Assembly: GCA_964498755.1 (NCBI GenBank)
Contig: CAZCIB010000026.1
Coordinates: forward strand, 1 to 30,170
Direction: 5' to 3'
Length of the DNA stretch: 30,170 nucleotides
Source of the DNA: RZZS01 sp964498755
GTDB lineage: Bacteria > Pseudomonadota > Alphaproteobacteria > Micavibrionales > Micavibrionaceae
Below, piece by piece: positions 23,176-30,144 of the stretch (the stretch's first letter is position 1; each line of letters starts with the position of its first letter). A program made the translations under genes and the position numbers. Under the pieces are notes generated by a model. The model saw nothing but the letters and a program-made list of their open reading frames with translations, was not told where the DNA came from and searched no databases.

Positions 23176-24327
23176 ATGATCAGCTCTCTTTCCGAAATCG
23201 AAGGCAAATACGCGCAGTATTTCTCGCTGCGGGCCTTCGGTTACGGTCTTGCGTTCTTTACCGTGATCAGCCTTGTTGTCCTGCTTTGGGTCTGGATGAA
23301 CGCCGACAAGACTTTAAGGGAAATGCAGAGCGACTTGCCCTCCGCAACCGTTCTGATTGAGCAGCGAACTTTTGAGCCTGCCGCAAAAGCGTCGCAAAAC
23401 ATGCCTGACGCCACATCGGACGCAAAGCCCGAAAAACATGCTTTAGAAAAAATCATTGATCGGCAGGAAGAGGAAAAACAACGCGAAGCCCCTGTGATAG
23501 CGGGAGGGATGAAAGCGGCCCCCCTTGACGGGCTCGTACAGCGCATGAGCTACGGTCCCTTGCCCGTAATCCGTCAGCGCGACGGCCTGACTCCTTTTCA
23601 TGCTTACAAAAGGCCTTTTGAGATGGCTCCGGTCAACTCGACCAATGGCGTCATATCAATCGTGATAAGCGGGCTCGGGCTTTCCGCCCCAATATCCGAG
23701 AAAGCCGTAACATCGCTTCCTGCTGACATTACTTTCGCTCTTTCCCCCTATGCGCTCGATCCGGATTTCTGGCGCGAGCAGGCGCGCGCGGACGGCCATG
23801 AAATCTGGCTTGGCCTGCCTATGGAAACGCGCGACCCGTTTTTGAATGACACAGGCCCCCTGACGCTTCTGACGGACAGTTCAGTTGATACGTTAAAAAA
23901 CAGGATCCTGACAACCCTGGCCACCACCACAGGATATGCCGGCGTTGTCACGACGCGCGATACGATTTTTTACAGCGCGGAGCTTGAGGCGCGCGAGGCG
24001 ATTAAAAACATTCACGAGCGCGGCCTCGGTTACGTCGACGCCTCCACCGAAATGATGTACGTGCCGCAAAGCGTCGCCGTTTCTTATGACGCGCCCTATG
24101 CGCATGCGGACTTGTGGATCGATGATGTGGCAACGGAAAAAGCCATTCGCGCTAAGCTGGATGAACTAAAAACGCTCGCCGCGCAGCGCGGCTACGCAGT
24201 CGGATTCGCCGATGCCCGGAATATCAGCATTGAGGAAATCGCGCGGTGGTCTGAAGGGCTTGAAAATGAAGGCTTCGCGCTGGCCCCGCTCTCGGCGCAA
24301 CTCACCAGCGGCGCAAAGAAGCAATGA
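23176..24327 (+). CDS. divergent polysaccharide deacetylase family protein (YibQ-like)
   Basis: The protein has one N-terminal membrane anchor (about 22-41, GYGLAFFTVISLVVLLWVWM), a charged linker (residues 60-155), and a C-terminal domain of the divergent polysaccharide deacetylase family (PF04748 type): GVISIVISGLGLS (158-170), ITFALSPYALD, and GHEIWLGLPMETRDP followed by GPLTLL. The usual acidic pair after the first strand reads SG here. Members act in the periplasm but their substrate is unknown, and deacetylase activity is not established. The position envC-ctpA-this gene-rppH is conserved in alphaproteobacteria. Its stop overlaps the rppH start by four bases (ATGA). Confidence 0.9.
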   Translation: MISSLSEIEGKYAQYFSLRAFGYGLAFFTVISLVVLLWVWMNADKTLREMQSDLPSATVLIEQRTFEPAAKASQNMPDATSDAKPEKHALEKIIDRQEEEKQREAPVIAGGMKAAPLDGLVQRMSYGPLPVIRQRDGLTPFHAYKRPFEMAPVNSTNGVISIVISGLGLSAPISEKAVTSLPADITFALSPYALDPDFWREQARADGHEIWLGLPMETRDPFLNDTGPLTLLTDSSVDTLKNRILTTLATTTGYAGVVTTRDTIFYSAELEAREAIKNIHERGLGYVDASTEMMYVPQSVAVSYDAPYAHADLWIDDVATEKAIRAKLDELKTLAAQRGYAVGFADARNISIEEIARWSEGLENEGFALAPLSAQLTSGAKKQ

Positions 24328-24842
24328 CCCCGTTTGACCCGCCTTTGTATCGTCCTTGCGTTGGAATTGCGCTCTTTAATAAAGAAGGCAAGGTTTTCGT
24401 CGGCGAGCGCGTCGACAACCCCGGCGCGTGGCAAATGCCGCAAGGCGGCGTTGATGATGGCGAGGACATTGAAGCCGCCGCTTTTAGGGAACTGCGGGAA
24501 GAAACAGGCGCTGACAAGGCGGAGATCCTGAAAATCATGGAAAAGAAAATCCGCTACGATTTACCGCCGGAGCTTGCGCCCAAAATGCAAAAAATCTGGA
24601 ACGGACCTTATGTCGGGCAGGAGCAGACGTGGATAGCCATGCTCTTTACCGGCCGCGACGACGACATCGACATCGGCGCCGACAATCACAGGGAGTTCCT
24701 CTCGTGGAAGTGGGCGGCGCTGGATGAACTCCTTGATATTATCGTGCCGTTCAAGCGCGATGTTTACCGGGAGGTTATATCGGAATTCGGGAATCTCGGA
24801 ATCTCCGTAGAAACCGAATCTCGGAATCTCCGTGAATCATAA
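24324..24842 (+). CDS. rppH: RNA pyrophosphohydrolase
   Basis: RppH removes pyrophosphate from the 5' end of RNA and so triggers decay; alphaproteobacterial members also act on dinucleoside polyphosphates. The Nudix box is complete at 41-63 (GGVDDGEDIEAAAFRELREE plus TGA), giving the metal-binding REXXEE core R55-E60. RPCVGIALFN (10-19) and PGAWQMPQGG are typical of the group. The 172-residue length is slightly long because the last 17 or so codons (from NLGISVETES) are made of a 17-bp repeat unit present twice. The ATG overlaps the upstream stop (ATGA). Confidence 0.95.
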   Translation: MTPFDPPLYRPCVGIALFNKEGKVFVGERVDNPGAWQMPQGGVDDGEDIEAAAFRELREETGADKAEILKIMEKKIRYDLPPELAPKMQKIWNGPYVGQEQTWIAMLFTGRDDDIDIGADNHREFLSWKWAALDELLDIIVPFKRDVYREVISEFGNLGISVETESRNLRES

Positions 24843-24980
24843 TCTCCGAATCCCCGAAAATGCGGCGTCCCGTTGAAAAACGGAATCCAGAAAAAATATT
24901 TTCTGTATCCCGGCTTTCGCTGGAATGCACATGCGAGTAAGTCATTTCGGAGATTCCGAGATTCGGAGATTCCGAGATTC
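24791..24980. repeat. inverted array of a 17-bp GANTC-bearing unit between rppH and tolB
   Basis: The unit GAATCTCGGAATCTCCG occurs at 24791-24807 and 24816-24832, and in reverse complement at 24948-24964 and 24964-24980. Each copy has two GANTC sites, and three more lie between the arms (24834-24838, 24848-24852, 24883-24887), giving eleven in 190 bp. The left arm is coding (the rppH tail); the right arm ends five bases before the tolB stop. The spacer holds two perfect hairpins (24870-24883 with a GAAA loop; 24888-24905 with an AATA loop) and a CCGGC-TTTC-GCTGG stem. As RNA the whole can fold in both directions and may terminate both convergent genes. Confidence 0.8.
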
Positions 24981-24984
24981 GGCC

Positions 24985-26331
24985 TTACGGATTAAGCGGA
25001 CTCCACGCCGGATCGGAAGCGCCCTGCGGCGTTTGCAGAACCTGCTCGTTATATCCGGTCAGATCAATCGTGTAGAGCTTGGCGCTGCGGCCTGTGCCGC
25101 CCGCGCCGACCGGACGTTCCTTAAAATAGATCAGAACGCGGCCATTGGGCGACCAGCTCGGCCCCTCAACGTGATAGGCCTTGGTGATCAAACGCTCGCC
25201 CGTGCCGTCGGGACGGATGACGCCGATATAAAACTCCCCGCTCAGAATCTTGGTAAAGGCGATTAAATCCCCGCGCGGCGACCAAACCGGGTTGGCGTAG
25301 CGTCCCTTATCGAAGGTAATGCGCCGCGCATTGCCGCCGTCGACGCTCATCACGTAAAGCTGCTGCGAGCCGCCGCGGTCGGATTCGAACACCACCTGCC
25401 GCCCGTCCGGCGACATGGAAGGGCTCGTGTCAATGCCGGAATGGCTGGTAAGCTGTTTCGTGTTCCGGGTGCGCAAATCCATGATATGCACGTCGCTGTT
25501 GCCGTTGCGGCTCATGGAAAAGATCACCTTGTTACCGTCAGGCGAAAAACGCGGCGCAAACGTCATGCCAGGAAAATCGACCAGCAATTCCTGCCGCCCC
25601 GTATCAATGTTATAGAGATACACGCGCGGCTTGTTGTTCTGATACGCGAGATAAGTAATTTCCTGCGCGTTCGGGGAAAAGCGCGGCGTTAAAACCAGAT
25701 CGCGTCCGTCGGTCAGATAGCGGTGATTCGCGCCGTCCTGATCCATAATCGCAAGCCGTTTGACTCGCGCGCCCGTTGATCCGCTCTCCGAGATGTAAAC
25801 GATGCGCGTATCGAAGTAGCCGCTCTCCCCGGTGAGGCGTTTGTATATCTCGTCCGAGATAATATGCGCGATTCGCCGCCAGTTTTGGGGCGTGGTCATA
25901 TAGGCCATGCCGACAAGCTGCTGCTGGGAAAACACGTCCCAGAGGCGGAACTCGACGCGGGTCTTGCCATCAGAGGCGCGGCTCACCTGCCCGGTCACGA
26001 GCGCCTGCGCGTTAATCGCGCGCCATTCGCCAAAACGCGGCCCGTCCTGCGCGATCGAGCGCGGGTCCTGAATAAAGGCGCGCGGATTGACGGGATTAAA
26101 CAGGCCGGAATTTTCGAGATTGCTGGAAATGATCTGCGGTATTTCCTGCGCGATATCCGCCTGCGGCGCGCCCGCATTGTGGAACGTGCTGATGGCGATC
26201 GGAAGCGGCTTGAAATTCGGGCTGTCGATGACGACGTTAAGTTCAGCGCGAGCCGTCACGCTTATAAGCGCCAGACATAGAAACAAACACAGGCCTGTCA
26301 GCGCGGCGGTTCTTTTGGGCATAGTTTTCAT
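24985..26331 (-). CDS. tolB: Tol-Pal system protein TolB
   Basis: TolB is a periplasmic beta-propeller that binds Pal and TolA during outer membrane constriction. The 448-residue precursor has a signal peptide (ALTGLCLFLCLALISVTARA, cleavage before ELN), an N-terminal alpha/beta domain (about 30-160) and propeller repeats from about residue 195, each with motifs such as FSPDGNKVIFSM, MSPDGRQVVFES and WSPNGRVLIYF. AGGAAAGG lies six bases before ATG 26331 and fixes the start. It is the last gene of the tolQ-tolR-tolA-tolB run, 24 bp after tolA. The gene for Pal is not in the window. Confidence 0.98.
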   Translation of the reverse strand: MKTMPKRTAALTGLCLFLCLALISVTARAELNVVIDSPNFKPLPIAISTFHNAGAPQADIAQEIPQIISSNLENSGLFNPVNPRAFIQDPRSIAQDGPRFGEWRAINAQALVTGQVSRASDGKTRVEFRLWDVFSQQQLVGMAYMTTPQNWRRIAHIISDEIYKRLTGESGYFDTRIVYISESGSTGARVKRLAIMDQDGANHRYLTDGRDLVLTPRFSPNAQEITYLAYQNNKPRVYLYNIDTGRQELLVDFPGMTFAPRFSPDGNKVIFSMSRNGNSDVHIMDLRTRNTKQLTSHSGIDTSPSMSPDGRQVVFESDRGGSQQLYVMSVDGGNARRITFDKGRYANPVWSPRGDLIAFTKILSGEFYIGVIRPDGTGERLITKAYHVEGPSWSPNGRVLIYFKERPVGAGGTGRSAKLYTIDLTGYNEQVLQTPQGASDPAWSPLNP

Positions 26332-26355
26332 AGCTGGCCTTTCCTGAGTATCTCT

Positions 26356-27243
26356 CTAAAGCATCTTGCTGGGATCGAACTGAAAATTGATCGTCTTCCA
26401 CTGATCATACTTATTCGGCGGGAGATTTAAAGGGCTACACGTGTTAATTGCGCGCAACGCCGCATCAGCCGCCGCGATAAAAGCCGGATCATTGCGCTGG
26501 TTAAGCACTCGCGCCGACTGAACCGTCCGGTCCGGGTTCACGACAATCCTGACGTCAACGATCAGATCCTCGGCGTATTTCGCCCCGGCCGGCACGTTCC
26601 AGCACCGGTTGAGCTGCGCGCGAAGCGCGTCCATCTCGCTCATTGTCACCTGCTGCGCGAAGCGGGCAAGCGGCGAGGCGTCCTGTTCCTGAAGGCCCAG
26701 AGATTTTTCCGGGTCCGTCATCACGCGCTCCGTTGGCGCGTCGGGCTGCAGGTTTTTCAGCAGGGCGTTAAAAGAATTATCCTGCGCCGCCGCGCTCTCT
26801 TCCGGGTCCGGCTTCTTCTGCTCCGGCGGCGGTTTCGGCTTCGTCTCCGGCTTTTGATCCGGCGCGGGCACGGAAGGCGTGACCGGCCTGTTCAGATCCT
26901 CGGCCAGTTTCGGCGGTTTCGGGTCGGTCAGCTTCGGCGGAGCCTTGGCGTCCATCTTGGGCGTTCGCGGTTTTTGCGGCGGCGACGGGGCCTTGTCCAT
27001 CTTTGGCGGGCTGCGGCGCTGCGGCGGCCTGTTGGCCGTCGTTTCCTCGTCAACCTGTACAATTTCTACCGTAGCCGTATTCAGCACGACCGGCTGTTTC
27101 TTGACGTAAGGCAGACCGGTATACATCACCGCAAGGATGCCCAGATGAAACACAATGGAGTACGCCACCGCCCAGCCAATACTGTCCGCCGGTTTGTTAA
27201 CGATATAGGAGGGATGCCGTGCCGTTGCGCTCGCCGCGTTCAT
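26356..27243 (-). CDS. tolA: TolA (TonB-like energy transducer of the Tol system)
   Basis: TolA couples the TolQR motor to TolB-Pal across the periplasm. One N-terminal membrane anchor (about 22-44, IGWAVAYSIVFHLGILAVMY), with the His and Ser typical of the SHLS helix region, is followed by a Pro/Lys-rich extended domain (residues 70-155, with repeated PPK, KPP and PKM words) and a C-terminal globular domain (about 195-295) with LRAQLNRCWNVPAGAKYAED and LRAINTCSPLNLPP, containing two cysteines likely to form a disulfide. The length of 295 is short compared with E. coli TolA, which has a long helical domain II, but normal for alphaproteobacteria. The gene lies 46 bp after tolR. Confidence 0.93.
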   Translation of the reverse strand: MNAASATARHPSYIVNKPADSIGWAVAYSIVFHLGILAVMYTGLPYVKKQPVVLNTATVEIVQVDEETTANRPPQRRSPPKMDKAPSPPQKPRTPKMDAKAPPKLTDPKPPKLAEDLNRPVTPSVPAPDQKPETKPKPPPEQKKPDPEESAAAQDNSFNALLKNLQPDAPTERVMTDPEKSLGLQEQDASPLARFAQQVTMSEMDALRAQLNRCWNVPAGAKYAEDLIVDVRIVVNPDRTVQSARVLNQRNDPAFIAAADAALRAINTCSPLNLPPNKYDQWKTINFQFDPSKML

Positions 27244-27289
27244 GACTCTATATCCTGCATGCCAATGTGGCGGGATTATGATGTATATA

Positions 27290-27727
27290 TTACTCGGAAG
27301 CCTCGGAGATCAATGCCACTTTCCGGAAACCGGCCATGTTCACCGTAGCGATGACGTCCATCACCATCCCGTAATTCAGGCTCTGGTCGCCGCGGATATA
27401 AACGCGCCGGTCCGGGTCCGTATTCGTCATCGCCTCCAGCATGGCGCGCAGACGTTCGGGCTTCACCAGAGTCTCGCCCACATAAACTTCCCCGGCGTCG
27501 GTGATGGAAATTTCGAGCGGCTTATTGTCTTCGTCCGCGATGGGCGAAGCCTCAGCGTTGGGCAAATCCACAGCCACGCCGGAGGTTAACAGCGGCGCGG
27601 CGACCATGAACACGATGAGCAGAACAAGCATCACGTCCACAAAGGGCGTAACGTTGATTTCCGCCATCGGACGGTACGTTCCGCGCCTGCGGCCTGACGT
27701 TTCCTTGAATTTCACAAGTCCGGCCAT
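27290..27727 (-). CDS. tolR: Tol-Pal system protein TolR (ExbD family)
   Basis: TolR forms the proton-driven inner membrane motor with TolQ. The 145-residue protein has a basic cytoplasmic N-terminus, one membrane helix with the essential aspartate D31 in VTPFVDVMLVLLIVFMV, and a periplasmic domain ending YIRGDQSLNYGMVMDVIATV. A GGAGG five bases before ATG 27727 selects that start over the adjacent GTG 27730, for which spacing would be too short. It is separated from tolQ by two small genes (27743-28297), which is unusual since tolQ and tolR are normally adjacent. tolA follows after 46 bp. Confidence 0.96.
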   Translation of the reverse strand: MAGLVKFKETSGRRRGTYRPMAEINVTPFVDVMLVLLIVFMVAAPLLTSGVAVDLPNAEASPIADEDNKPLEISITDAGEVYVGETLVKPERLRAMLEAMTNTDPDRRVYIRGDQSLNYGMVMDVIATVNMAGFRKVALISEASE

Positions 27728-27742
27728 CACTGCCTCCGCAGA

Positions 27743-28018
27743 CTACGGTTCAAAATCACTTCCACTCTTCACAGAATTGACCAGATTTCTCGCCTTTAAG
27801 GCGCAATCCGCAATCCTCAGCGCTTCCTCCTCGGACGAGCGATCCCATTCCTCATGCACAAGAGCCAAAACACTCATGAGAGTATCTAGTTCTTTCATTT
27901 CCTCAGGAGGCAAAGCCTCTATTTGCTGCCTAATACTCTCCTTTTGGTGTGGCTGTCTAGCCGCTAGATAGTCTACTAAAAGAGAGTAGGGATATTCTGG
28001 AATGGGTATGTCTGTCAT
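27743..28018 (-). CDS. unrecognised 91-residue protein inserted between tolQ and tolR (copy B)
   Basis: I do not recognise this small acidic protein. It has no signal or membrane segment and appears all-helical (ESIRQQIEALPPEEMKELDT, then a second helix with LALVHEEWDRSSEEE). It aligns without gaps over about 35 residues with the 91-residue protein of the next gene upstream: QPH, then 10 residues, then ALP at the same distance, followed by similar hydrophobic spacing. The two are probably tandem duplicates. It starts 3 bp after that gene's stop and ends 15 bp before tolR, so it should be part of the tol transcript. Base composition is more AT-rich than the flanking tol genes. Confidence 0.7.
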   Translation of the reverse strand: MTDIPIPEYPYSLLVDYLAARQPHQKESIRQQIEALPPEEMKELDTLMSVLALVHEEWDRSSEEEALRIADCALKARNLVNSVKSGSDFEP

Positions 28019-28021
28019 CTG

Positions 28022-28297
28022 TTAATCCAACTCTAGTATTCTTTTTAAATCAGCTCCTACTTGTTCCTCGGTTTTTGCGATCCTTTGCTTCATCACCGAG
28101 AAAACATCTTCGGCCTTTCCTGACCGTACATCATCTGCAGCCTGCGCAAATAGAGTTAGAAAAGCTTTTGCATCCTGCTGCTGATCGGCAGGCAATGCTT
28201 TAAACTCTCGCAAGCCTTTCGCTTTTATATGAGGCTGTGGAGAACGCATTGAGAAGAGAATCTTAATAATCTTTGACGCTTGCTGATTTTCAGACAT
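28022..28297 (-). CDS. unrecognised 91-residue protein inserted between tolQ and tolR (copy A)
   Basis: I do not recognise this protein. It is 91 residues, exactly the length of its neighbour at 27743-28018, and resembles it around SPQPHIKAKGLREFKALPAD. It is helical in appearance, charged, and has no membrane or export signal, so it is presumably cytoplasmic. A GAGGTGG shortly before ATG 28297, immediately after the tolQ stop, is a strong ribosome site, so it is likely well translated with tolQ. Composition is AT-rich relative to tolQ. A role as a cytoplasmic accessory of the Tol motor, or as an unrelated passenger, is equally open. Confidence 0.7.
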   Translation of the reverse strand: MSENQQASKIIKILFSMRSPQPHIKAKGLREFKALPADQQQDAKAFLTLFAQAADDVRSGKAEDVFSVMKQRIAKTEEQVGADLKRILELD

Positions 28298-28306
28298 TCA
28301 TCCACC

Positions 28307-29068
28307 TCACGCCACTTTCTTATCCCCGCTGTCCTGACTATCCAGGTGCCGCGAGAGAATGGTTGAAAATTCCGACATGAACGTCTCCAGCTTGTCAGCG
28401 TACGCGTTCAATGAACTCGAAAACACGTTGAACGCCAGCACCGCCGGAATCGCCGCGACCAGCCCCAGCGCGGTCGCGAACAGCGCCTCGGCGATCCCCG
28501 GCGCGACGACGGCGAGACTCGTATTGTTGGTCTGCGCGATGCTGGCGAAGGAATTCATAATCCCCCAGACCGTGCCGAACAGGCCAATAAACGGCGCGGT
28601 CGAACCCACGCTGGCCAGAAACGTCATTCCGCGTTCCAGCCTGTGCATCTCCTTGCCGATGGTCACGGACATGGCGCGCTCGACGCGCTGCCGCAATCCC
28701 GCCTGCAGGCTCTCTTTCGAGGGCAGGCCATGCTCAACGCCAGTCTGCCATTCCTCCATCCCGGCGGCGAACACGGCCAGCATCGGGTCGTCCTGGTTCT
28801 TTTTCACGCGGTGATAAAGTTTGTCGAGCGGCTCGCCGGACCAGAACGCGTCCTCGAACCGCGCGGCGCGGCGGTAAAGCTTTTTCAAAAGCCCGCGCTT
28901 TTGCAAAATGATCGCCCAGCTCCAGACCGAACAAATCACGAGGGCGATCATCACCGCCTTGACGATAATGTCGGCCTGCATGAACAGGCCCCACATGCTC
29001 ATATCGCCGTGAAAGCTCCCGCCGAGATCGACGGCGTCAACGGCGCGCTCCGGAACGGTTTCAGTCAT
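28307..29068 (-). CDS. tolQ: Tol-Pal system protein TolQ (ExbB/MotA family)
   Basis: TolQ is the pentameric proton-channel scaffold of the Tol motor. The 253-residue protein has membrane helices at about 33-55 (IVKAVMIALVICSVWSWAI), 150-172 and 188-213. The second and third carry the family signatures GSTAPFIGLFGTVWGIMNSF and GIAEALFATALGLVAAIPAV, with the polar Thr residues that face the TolR Asp. The C-terminal cytoplasmic tail is SQDSGDKKVA. AAGGAC precedes the ATG at a normal distance. It is the first tol gene proper; ybgC lies 95 bp upstream across a repeat-containing gap, so tolQ may have its own promoter there. Confidence 0.97.
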   Translation of the reverse strand: MTETVPERAVDAVDLGGSFHGDMSMWGLFMQADIIVKAVMIALVICSVWSWAIILQKRGLLKKLYRRAARFEDAFWSGEPLDKLYHRVKKNQDDPMLAVFAAGMEEWQTGVEHGLPSKESLQAGLRQRVERAMSVTIGKEMHRLERGMTFLASVGSTAPFIGLFGTVWGIMNSFASIAQTNNTSLAVVAPGIAEALFATALGLVAAIPAVLAFNVFSSSLNAYADKLETFMSEFSTILSRHLDSQDSGDKKVA

Positions 29069-29096
29069 TTATACGTTGTCCTTCCTAATCAAAGCA

Positions 29097-29157
29097 TCCT
29101 GATGCAAATCAGGATCCAGATCGTCGTCTTTTCCGGATCCCGGATCAAGTCCGGGAT
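29097..29157. repeat. two perfect hairpins between ybgC and tolQ
   Basis: TCCTGAT-GCAA-ATCAGGA (29097-29114) is a 7-bp stem with a GCAA tetraloop. ATCCCGGA-TCAAG-TCCGGGAT (29137-29157) is an 8-bp stem and resembles dispersed intergenic palindromes of many proteobacteria (the GGATCCCGGATCAAGTCCGG type). Neither is followed by a T tract on the minus strand. They may stabilise or process mRNA between ybgC and tolQ. Confidence 0.6.
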
Positions 29158-29163
29158 GCGAAG

Positions 29164-29580
29164 CTACGAAACGTGAGTTTGCGCTTCCAGATTCGCAAAG
29201 GCTTTTTTCAGCTCGTCCGGCATGCGGCAAGCCTTAAAATCCTCGCCGACGCAAACCAGTACGACATCCATCGAGCACAACAAATCATTGCGGCAAAAGA
29301 TTGACTGCGCCATAACAAGCGACGAATTCTTCACAGCTTTTACGTCCGTTTTCACGCTGAGCAAATCGTCCAGCAAAGCCGACTTGAAATAATCGATCTC
29401 CACGCGCCGCACGACAAAGCCGATTTTCTGCTCGTCCCGTAATGATCTATTCTCAAACCCCAGCGTTCGCAAGAGCTCCGTGCGCCCGCGCTCGGCGAAT
29501 TTCAGGAAATTCGCGTAATACATGATGCCGCCGGCGTCAGTGTCCTCGTAATAAACGCGGTATTGGGTTTCGTGTGGCAT
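29164..29580 (-). CDS. ybgC: YbgC-type hotdog acyl-CoA thioesterase
   Basis: YbgC hydrolyses short or medium acyl-CoA or acyl-ACP and is commonly encoded next to tolQ. The 138-residue hotdog fold begins with RVYYEDTDAGGIMYYANF, containing the catalytic aspartate D15 (in DTDAGG), followed by the long helix KFAERGRTELLRTLG and the strand VRRVEIDYFKSALLDD. The start at 29580 gives the usual MPHETQYRVYYED, but no Shine-Dalgarno is seen: the upstream bases are a T8/A8 tract and a GCGAAG-rich repeat. It is the first gene of the ybgC-tol cluster. Confidence 0.94.
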   Translation of the reverse strand: MPHETQYRVYYEDTDAGGIMYYANFLKFAERGRTELLRTLGFENRSLRDEQKIGFVVRRVEIDYFKSALLDDLLSVKTDVKAVKNSSLVMAQSIFCRNDLLCSMDVVLVCVGEDFKACRMPDELKKAFANLEAQTHVS

Positions 29581-29584
29581 TCGT

Positions 29585-29625
29585 TTTTTTTACCGCGAAG
29601 AGACGAAGAAGCGAAGGGAAAGTTA
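29585..29625. repeat. GCGAAG/GACGAAG-rich repeat upstream of ybgC
   Basis: Plus-strand text after the T8 tract reads ACCGCGAAGAGACGAAGAAG and continues GCGAAGGGAAAG. It has the same word style (CGC/GACG + AAG) as the palindromic element at 20439-20509 and like many dispersed repeats in proteobacteria. It occupies the place where the ybgC ribosome site and promoter would be expected. Confidence 0.35.
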
Positions 29626-29650
29626 AATCCGAATCCCACAAAGTTTTTTG

Positions 29651-29680
29651 TTGACATAATCTTTGGGCGCAGGATATAAG
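29651..29680 (+). promoter_or_regulatory. strong candidate sigma-70 promoter of the last gene
   Basis: A perfect TTGACA (29651-29656) and TATAAG (29675-29680) are 18 bp apart, 30 bp before the ATG at 29710. An AGGAGAG ribosome site lies just before that ATG. This is the best -35 match in the window. Confidence 0.6.
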
Positions 29681-29709
29681 TTCTTTTTTGTTCCCGCAAG
29701 GAGAGAGAT

Positions 29710-30144
29710 ATGGCAGAAATCGAACTTAAACTAGGCGCATTAATTCCGGTCGAACAGAACCCCATTCTATATGTTCAGGCTTATGCACGGACTGGGCCGG
29801 ACAGGCCGTTTACTGCTTATGTTTCGAACATAATCACGAGAGCCAAACATTTTGTCGTTCGGGATGAAGAGGGATACCCGATTATCCTTCATCCTAACGT
29901 CACGGAAATCGAGAGAGCGGCCTTTCGGAAGCAGCTGCAAGAACTCGACAATTCCGACACGGAGAAAAATTTTTTGGGGGACACCTCCATTAAGGACAAA
30001 GTTCTCAGAACGCTTCATGAAGCGGAAGAGCAAGAGAAAAAGAAACGCGTCAATTTCGCCATTAACGCCTCTATCGAGCAGTTAGCAGAAACGCGAAAAG
30101 CGCTTCCCTATGCCCACCAGGGTAATCGCGTGAGAAATATCTGA
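29710..30144 (+). CDS. unrecognised 144-residue protein
   Basis: I do not recognise this protein. It has no signal peptide or membrane segment. The first 60 residues look beta-rich (IELKLGALIPVEQNPILYVQ, then FTAYVSNIITRAKHFVVRDE). Residues 60-144 look helical, with a Lys/Glu-rich stretch (HEAEEQEKKKRVNFA) that could form a coiled coil. The start is fixed by AGGAGAG a few bases before the ATG and a strong promoter at 29651-29680. It is divergent from ybgC across about 130 bp and is more AT-rich than the tol genes. The 26 bases after its stop hold nothing recognisable. Confidence 0.72.
   Translation: MAEIELKLGALIPVEQNPILYVQAYARTGPDRPFTAYVSNIITRAKHFVVRDEEGYPIILHPNVTEIERAAFRKQLQELDNSDTEKNFLGDTSIKDKVLRTLHEAEEQEKKKRVNFAINASIEQLAETRKALPYAHQGNRVRNI

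Noticed and set aside
23668..23706. Loss of the acidic pair in the divergent polysaccharide deacetylase as a novelty
   Set aside because: Alphaproteobacterial members of this divergent family often replace the acidic residues after the first strand, so I treated the SG sequence as a subgroup trait and not as an anomaly.
24791..24980. Repeat array as a possible CRISPR
   Set aside because: Units are 17 bp, spaced 16 or 25 bp apart, change orientation midway, and have no spacers of constant length or cas genes nearby.
29582..29589. T8 tract before ybgC as a plus-strand terminator
   Set aside because: No stem of useful length precedes it on the plus strand, and no plus-strand gene ends nearby.
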